In this document: piece by piece, positions 62,028 through 64,000 of the stretch | Numbering within the stretch: the first letter of the stretch is position 1 | Layout: each line of letters opens with the position of its first letter | Source: Bin80 sp965261255 | Lineage (GTDB): Bacteria; Bacteroidota; Rhodothermia; Rhodothermales; Bin80 | Direction: 5' to 3' | Length of the DNA stretch: 64,000 nucleotides | Assembly: GCA_965261255.1 (NCBI GenBank) | Contig: CBDHCQ010000004.1 | Coordinates: 2,728,001 to 2,792,000 of the forward strand | Program-made: the position numbers and the translations under genes | Notes under the pieces: model-generated | The model's input: the letters and a program-made list of their open reading frames with translations, nothing else | Told to the model about the DNA's origin: nothing | Databases searched by the model: none

Positions 62028-62714
62028 ATGACAAAAACCATCGCACTGGCCTGTGTTTTGATCAGCCTCACTGCTGCCGCATGCACAAGTTCTCAAACCG
62101 CCCTGAATGACTCCTCGCACGCTGAGCATACAGGTATCATTGATCTCCCCACGTTGATAAACTCCCCGGCTGGCCCCTTGCAGCATGCCGCTTACAACGG
62201 AGCCGATAACAAACAAGTGTTCGTGTCCTTCCTGGTAGACAAAACAGGGCAGATTGTGAATCCCATCTCAGTGCAGTTCACCGATGAAGTTCTGACACAA
62301 AAAGCTGTCAGAACCCTTGAGCACATGCGCTTTGAGCCCGGTCGCATCGGAGCGCAGCCAGTCAGTGTCGAGATGACTATGCCTGTCTCATTCCGTGGAC
62401 AGAACAATGCTCCAGACCTATATGACTTCCTGGATCAAGTCCCAATCCTGCTCGGCAGCATGGAATCGCTAATAAAGGAAGTTCAGTATCCCGAACGGGC
62501 GCGCCGGGCAAATCTAGAAGGACGCGTCACCGTAGCCTTCATTGTTGACGTAAATGGATCTGTCCGTCTCCCCACCGTAACGCAAAGCCTTGGAGCCGGC
62601 TGTGACGAAGAGGCGCTGCGGGCCATTCAACTCGCGCGCTTTGCACCAGGTCGATTAAATGGTGTGCCTGTCAACGTAATAACCTCTCTGACCTTCGTAT
62701 TTGTGCTGACCTGA
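62028..62714 (+). CDS. Lipoprotein with two TonB C-terminal-like domains
   Basis: 228 residues. Lipobox TAAAC, Cys19, and no membrane helix after it. Residues about 40-125 form a degenerate TonB_C-like domain (NKQVFVSFLVDKTGQIVNPI, LEHMRFEPGRIGAQPVSVEM). Residues about 133-228 form a canonical one (DQVPILLGSMESLIKEVQYP, GRVTVAFIVDVNGSV, ARFAPGRLNGVPVN). A lipid-anchored protein cannot link to ExbB/D as TonB does, so it may bind TonB boxes or peptidoglycan, or act on the outer-membrane side. That is inference. A GCCCAC/GTGGGC hairpin (61995-62011) lies in its leader. Confidence 0.8.
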   Translation: MTKTIALACVLISLTAAACTSSQTALNDSSHAEHTGIIDLPTLINSPAGPLQHAAYNGADNKQVFVSFLVDKTGQIVNPISVQFTDEVLTQKAVRTLEHMRFEPGRIGAQPVSVEMTMPVSFRGQNNAPDLYDFLDQVPILLGSMESLIKEVQYPERARRANLEGRVTVAFIVDVNGSVRLPTVTQSLGAGCDEEALRAIQLARFAPGRLNGVPVNVITSLTFVFVLT

Positions 62715-62762
62715 TTATTCATCAGGCCCTGTCCTGATATGACCGAGGGTGATCAACCCTCG
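62710..62762. terminator. Two adjacent hairpins between convergent genes
   Basis: CCTGAT/ATCAGG (62710-62726) overlaps the lipoprotein stop, and CGAGGGT/ACCCTCG (62744-62762, loop GATCA) is a perfect 7 bp stem just before the rpiA stop region. Placement between convergent genes suggests transcription end signals for both strands; there is no long U-run. Confidence 0.45.
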
Positions 62763-62774
62763 AAACACTACCCG

Positions 62775-63473
62775 TCATGGTTTACGGACCAGAACTTCTG
62801 CACCAGTCTCAGTACCAACAATAACTTCAGTGGCCAATCCGACAAAAAGCCCGTGATCCAGCACACCGGGCATTTCCAGCAATGTGCGGCTTAGTGCAGC
62901 TGGATCACTGATCGGACCAAATTGCGCGTCAATCACCCAAAAACCCTGATCGGACACTACTGGACCATCCTTCCGAAGCCCCAGCCGCAACGCTGCAACC
63001 GCACCCATTGCTTGAAGCGCGCGCAGTACAACCGGCGCAGCCATGGGAATCACCTCAATGGGCACCGGCATCTTTGTGCCCAACTGCTTTACCAGTTTAG
63101 AAGGATCTACGAGCACGATAAATCTATCCGCCTGGCTGGCGACGAGCTTCTCGCGTGTATGTGCTGCCCCCCTACCCTTGATCAAGTCAAGCACCGGACT
63201 GACTTCGTCGGCCCCGTCAACCGCAATATCCAGTCTGCCCTCTACATCATCGAAAGTACAGATTGGAACTCCTTGCTTACGTGCTTCAAGCTCAGCCGAA
63301 CTGGAAGTTGGTATTCCCCTGATCAACAAGCCTTCTTCCCGAACTCTGCACCCAAGAGCCGCTATTGCAAACGCTGTAGTGGAACCAGTGCCAAGGCCGA
63401 CTGTCATACCGGACTCAACGCATCGTGCTGCCTTCTCGCCTGCCTGTTTTTTGGCGAGGTCCTGGCTCATCAC
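62775..63473 (-). CDS. rpiA: Ribose-5-phosphate isomerase A
   Basis: 232 residues, normal RpiA length. Phosphate loop GLGTGSTTAFAI, substrate block DGADEV, catalytic KGRGAAHTREKLVA with the active-site Glu and Lys, and a final strand region LEMPGVLDHGLFVGLATEVIVG. Interconverts ribose-5-phosphate and ribulose-5-phosphate in the pentose phosphate pathway. Its ATG overlaps the stop of the upstream permease by 4 bp. Confidence 0.95.
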   Translation of the reverse strand: MMSQDLAKKQAGEKAARCVESGMTVGLGTGSTTAFAIAALGCRVREEGLLIRGIPTSSSAELEARKQGVPICTFDDVEGRLDIAVDGADEVSPVLDLIKGRGAAHTREKLVASQADRFIVLVDPSKLVKQLGTKMPVPIEVIPMAAPVVLRALQAMGAVAALRLGLRKDGPVVSDQGFWVIDAQFGPISDPAALSRTLLEMPGVLDHGLFVGLATEVIVGTETGAEVLVRKP

Positions 63474-64000
63474 TCGTGCCTTAAAGATTCAATCGGATCC
63501 AAGCCCGCCGCCTTATAAGCCGGATACACTCCAAAAACTAGCGCAATCAAGGTAACGCCAATTACAGCACCAATCGCCCAGGCCCACGGGAAAACGAACG
63601 AAGCGTCAAACACCCATCCAAGAATGTTGCCACCCAAAACTCCAATAAGGATACCCACAATACCACCAATTTGACATAAAAAGATCGCCTCGTACAAAAA
63701 TTGACTCAACACATCCCGTCGGCTAGCGCCTACAGCCTTTCTTACACCAATCTCGCGTGTACGCTCAGCAACTGATACAAGCATGATATTCATGACTCCT
63801 ATACCGGCAGCCAGGAGCGTAATCAGACCAACGGCTGCTCCTCCCGCCTTGACCTGACCCGTAAAATTGGTGATCCCCCCAACAAAAGATTCCGTACTTT
63901 CTATTTCAAAATTATTCTCCTCGCCAGGCTGCACATTGCGGATTACCCGAAAAATACCTATGGCTTCCTCAATCGCCTCGTCTATCGTCTCCATTGACGA
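63470..64000 (-). CDS. MacB-type ABC transporter permease, 5' end cut by the window
   Basis: The readable 177 or so codons run to the window edge with no stop, so the gene begins beyond it. It holds the C-terminal FtsX-like domain: end of the periplasmic region, then a membrane helix with AGGAAVGLITLLAAGIGVMNIML, the conserved VAERTREIGVRKAVGASRRDVLSQFL coupling loop, two more helices and the PAYKAAGLDPIESLRHE ending. Family knowledge: MacB-like permeases drive export of macrolides, lipoproteins or peptides by mechanotransmission. Confidence 0.9.
   Translation of the reverse strand, partial: SSMETIDEAIEEAIGIFRVIRNVQPGEENNFEIESTESFVGGITNFTGQVKAGGAAVGLITLLAAGIGVMNIMLVSVAERTREIGVRKAVGASRRDVLSQFLYEAIFLCQIGGIVGILIGVLGGNILGWVFDASFVFPWAWAIGAVIGVTLIALVFGVYPAYKAAGLDPIESLRHE

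Overview
The window looks like chromosome from a Gram-negative member of the Bacteroidota/Rhodothermota side of the FCB group. This is inferred from gene content, not from a marker gene. The evidence is three TonB-dependent receptors, two of them with an N-terminal carboxypeptidase-regulatory-like domain and a coupled DUF4249-type lipoprotein, a HmuY-type lipoprotein, many lipobox and twin-arginine signal peptides, sodium:solute symporters and a SUF operon. GC content looks mid-range, near 50 percent by eye. Genes are densely packed, with many ATGA or TAATG start/stop overlaps. I saw no rRNA, tRNA, CRISPR array, prophage or intact insertion sequence.

Layout. 0-5.7 kb holds an outer-membrane-like protein, the heme chaperone HemW, two tandem DUF192 lipoproteins, an M1 peptidase and a secreted NTF2-like protein. 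5.8-12.1 kb holds the iron-sulfur assembly locus: sufA on the minus strand, and divergently sufB-sufC-sufD-sufS/E(fused)-sufT. 12.1-15.4 kb holds the first receptor/DUF4249 pair. 15.4-29.5 kb is a carbohydrate-oxidation and uptake region: a GMC oxidoreductase with its gluconate-dehydrogenase-type subunit 3, a zinc alcohol dehydrogenase, two TIM-barrel isomerases, an AGE epimerase, a symporter with three small membrane proteins, a DUF1080 (3-keto-disaccharide hydrolase family) protein and a propeller dehydrogenase fused to a cupredoxin. A cold-shock gene with a notable leader sits inside it.

29.6-38.7 kb starts with the second receptor/DUF4249 pair, tightly coupled to an M19 dipeptidase, a RidA-like protein, a DUF997 subunit and a symporter. 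An M20 amidohydrolase and a nitrilase-family amidase follow on the other strand. Together these suggest uptake and breakdown of small peptides or N-acyl/amide compounds. 39.1-42.0 kb is a receptor plus HmuY operon for heme or iron, headed by a perfect 8-5-8 palindrome. 42.5-53.2 kb is a mixed set of secreted hydrolases, an orphan acyl carrier protein and a TPM-domain lipoprotein. 53.4-58.4 kb holds housekeeping genes: hisI, yidD, moaB and a bifunctional NAD(P)HX repair enzyme.

58.5-62.7 kb is the least ordinary stretch. Three genes carry TonB C-terminal domains: a classic TonB, a membrane-anchored protein with two such domains in tandem, and a lipoprotein with two. The gaps between them hold a decayed IS1595/ISXO2-type transposase and a decayed surface-repeat protein. 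The window ends with rpiA and a MacB-type permease cut by the window edge.

The best candidates for something new are the expansion and tandem duplication of TonB C-terminal domains with a lipoprotein version, the three-segment alternative hairpin in the cold-shock leader, and the possible 3-keto-glycoside locus with very small symporter accessory proteins.
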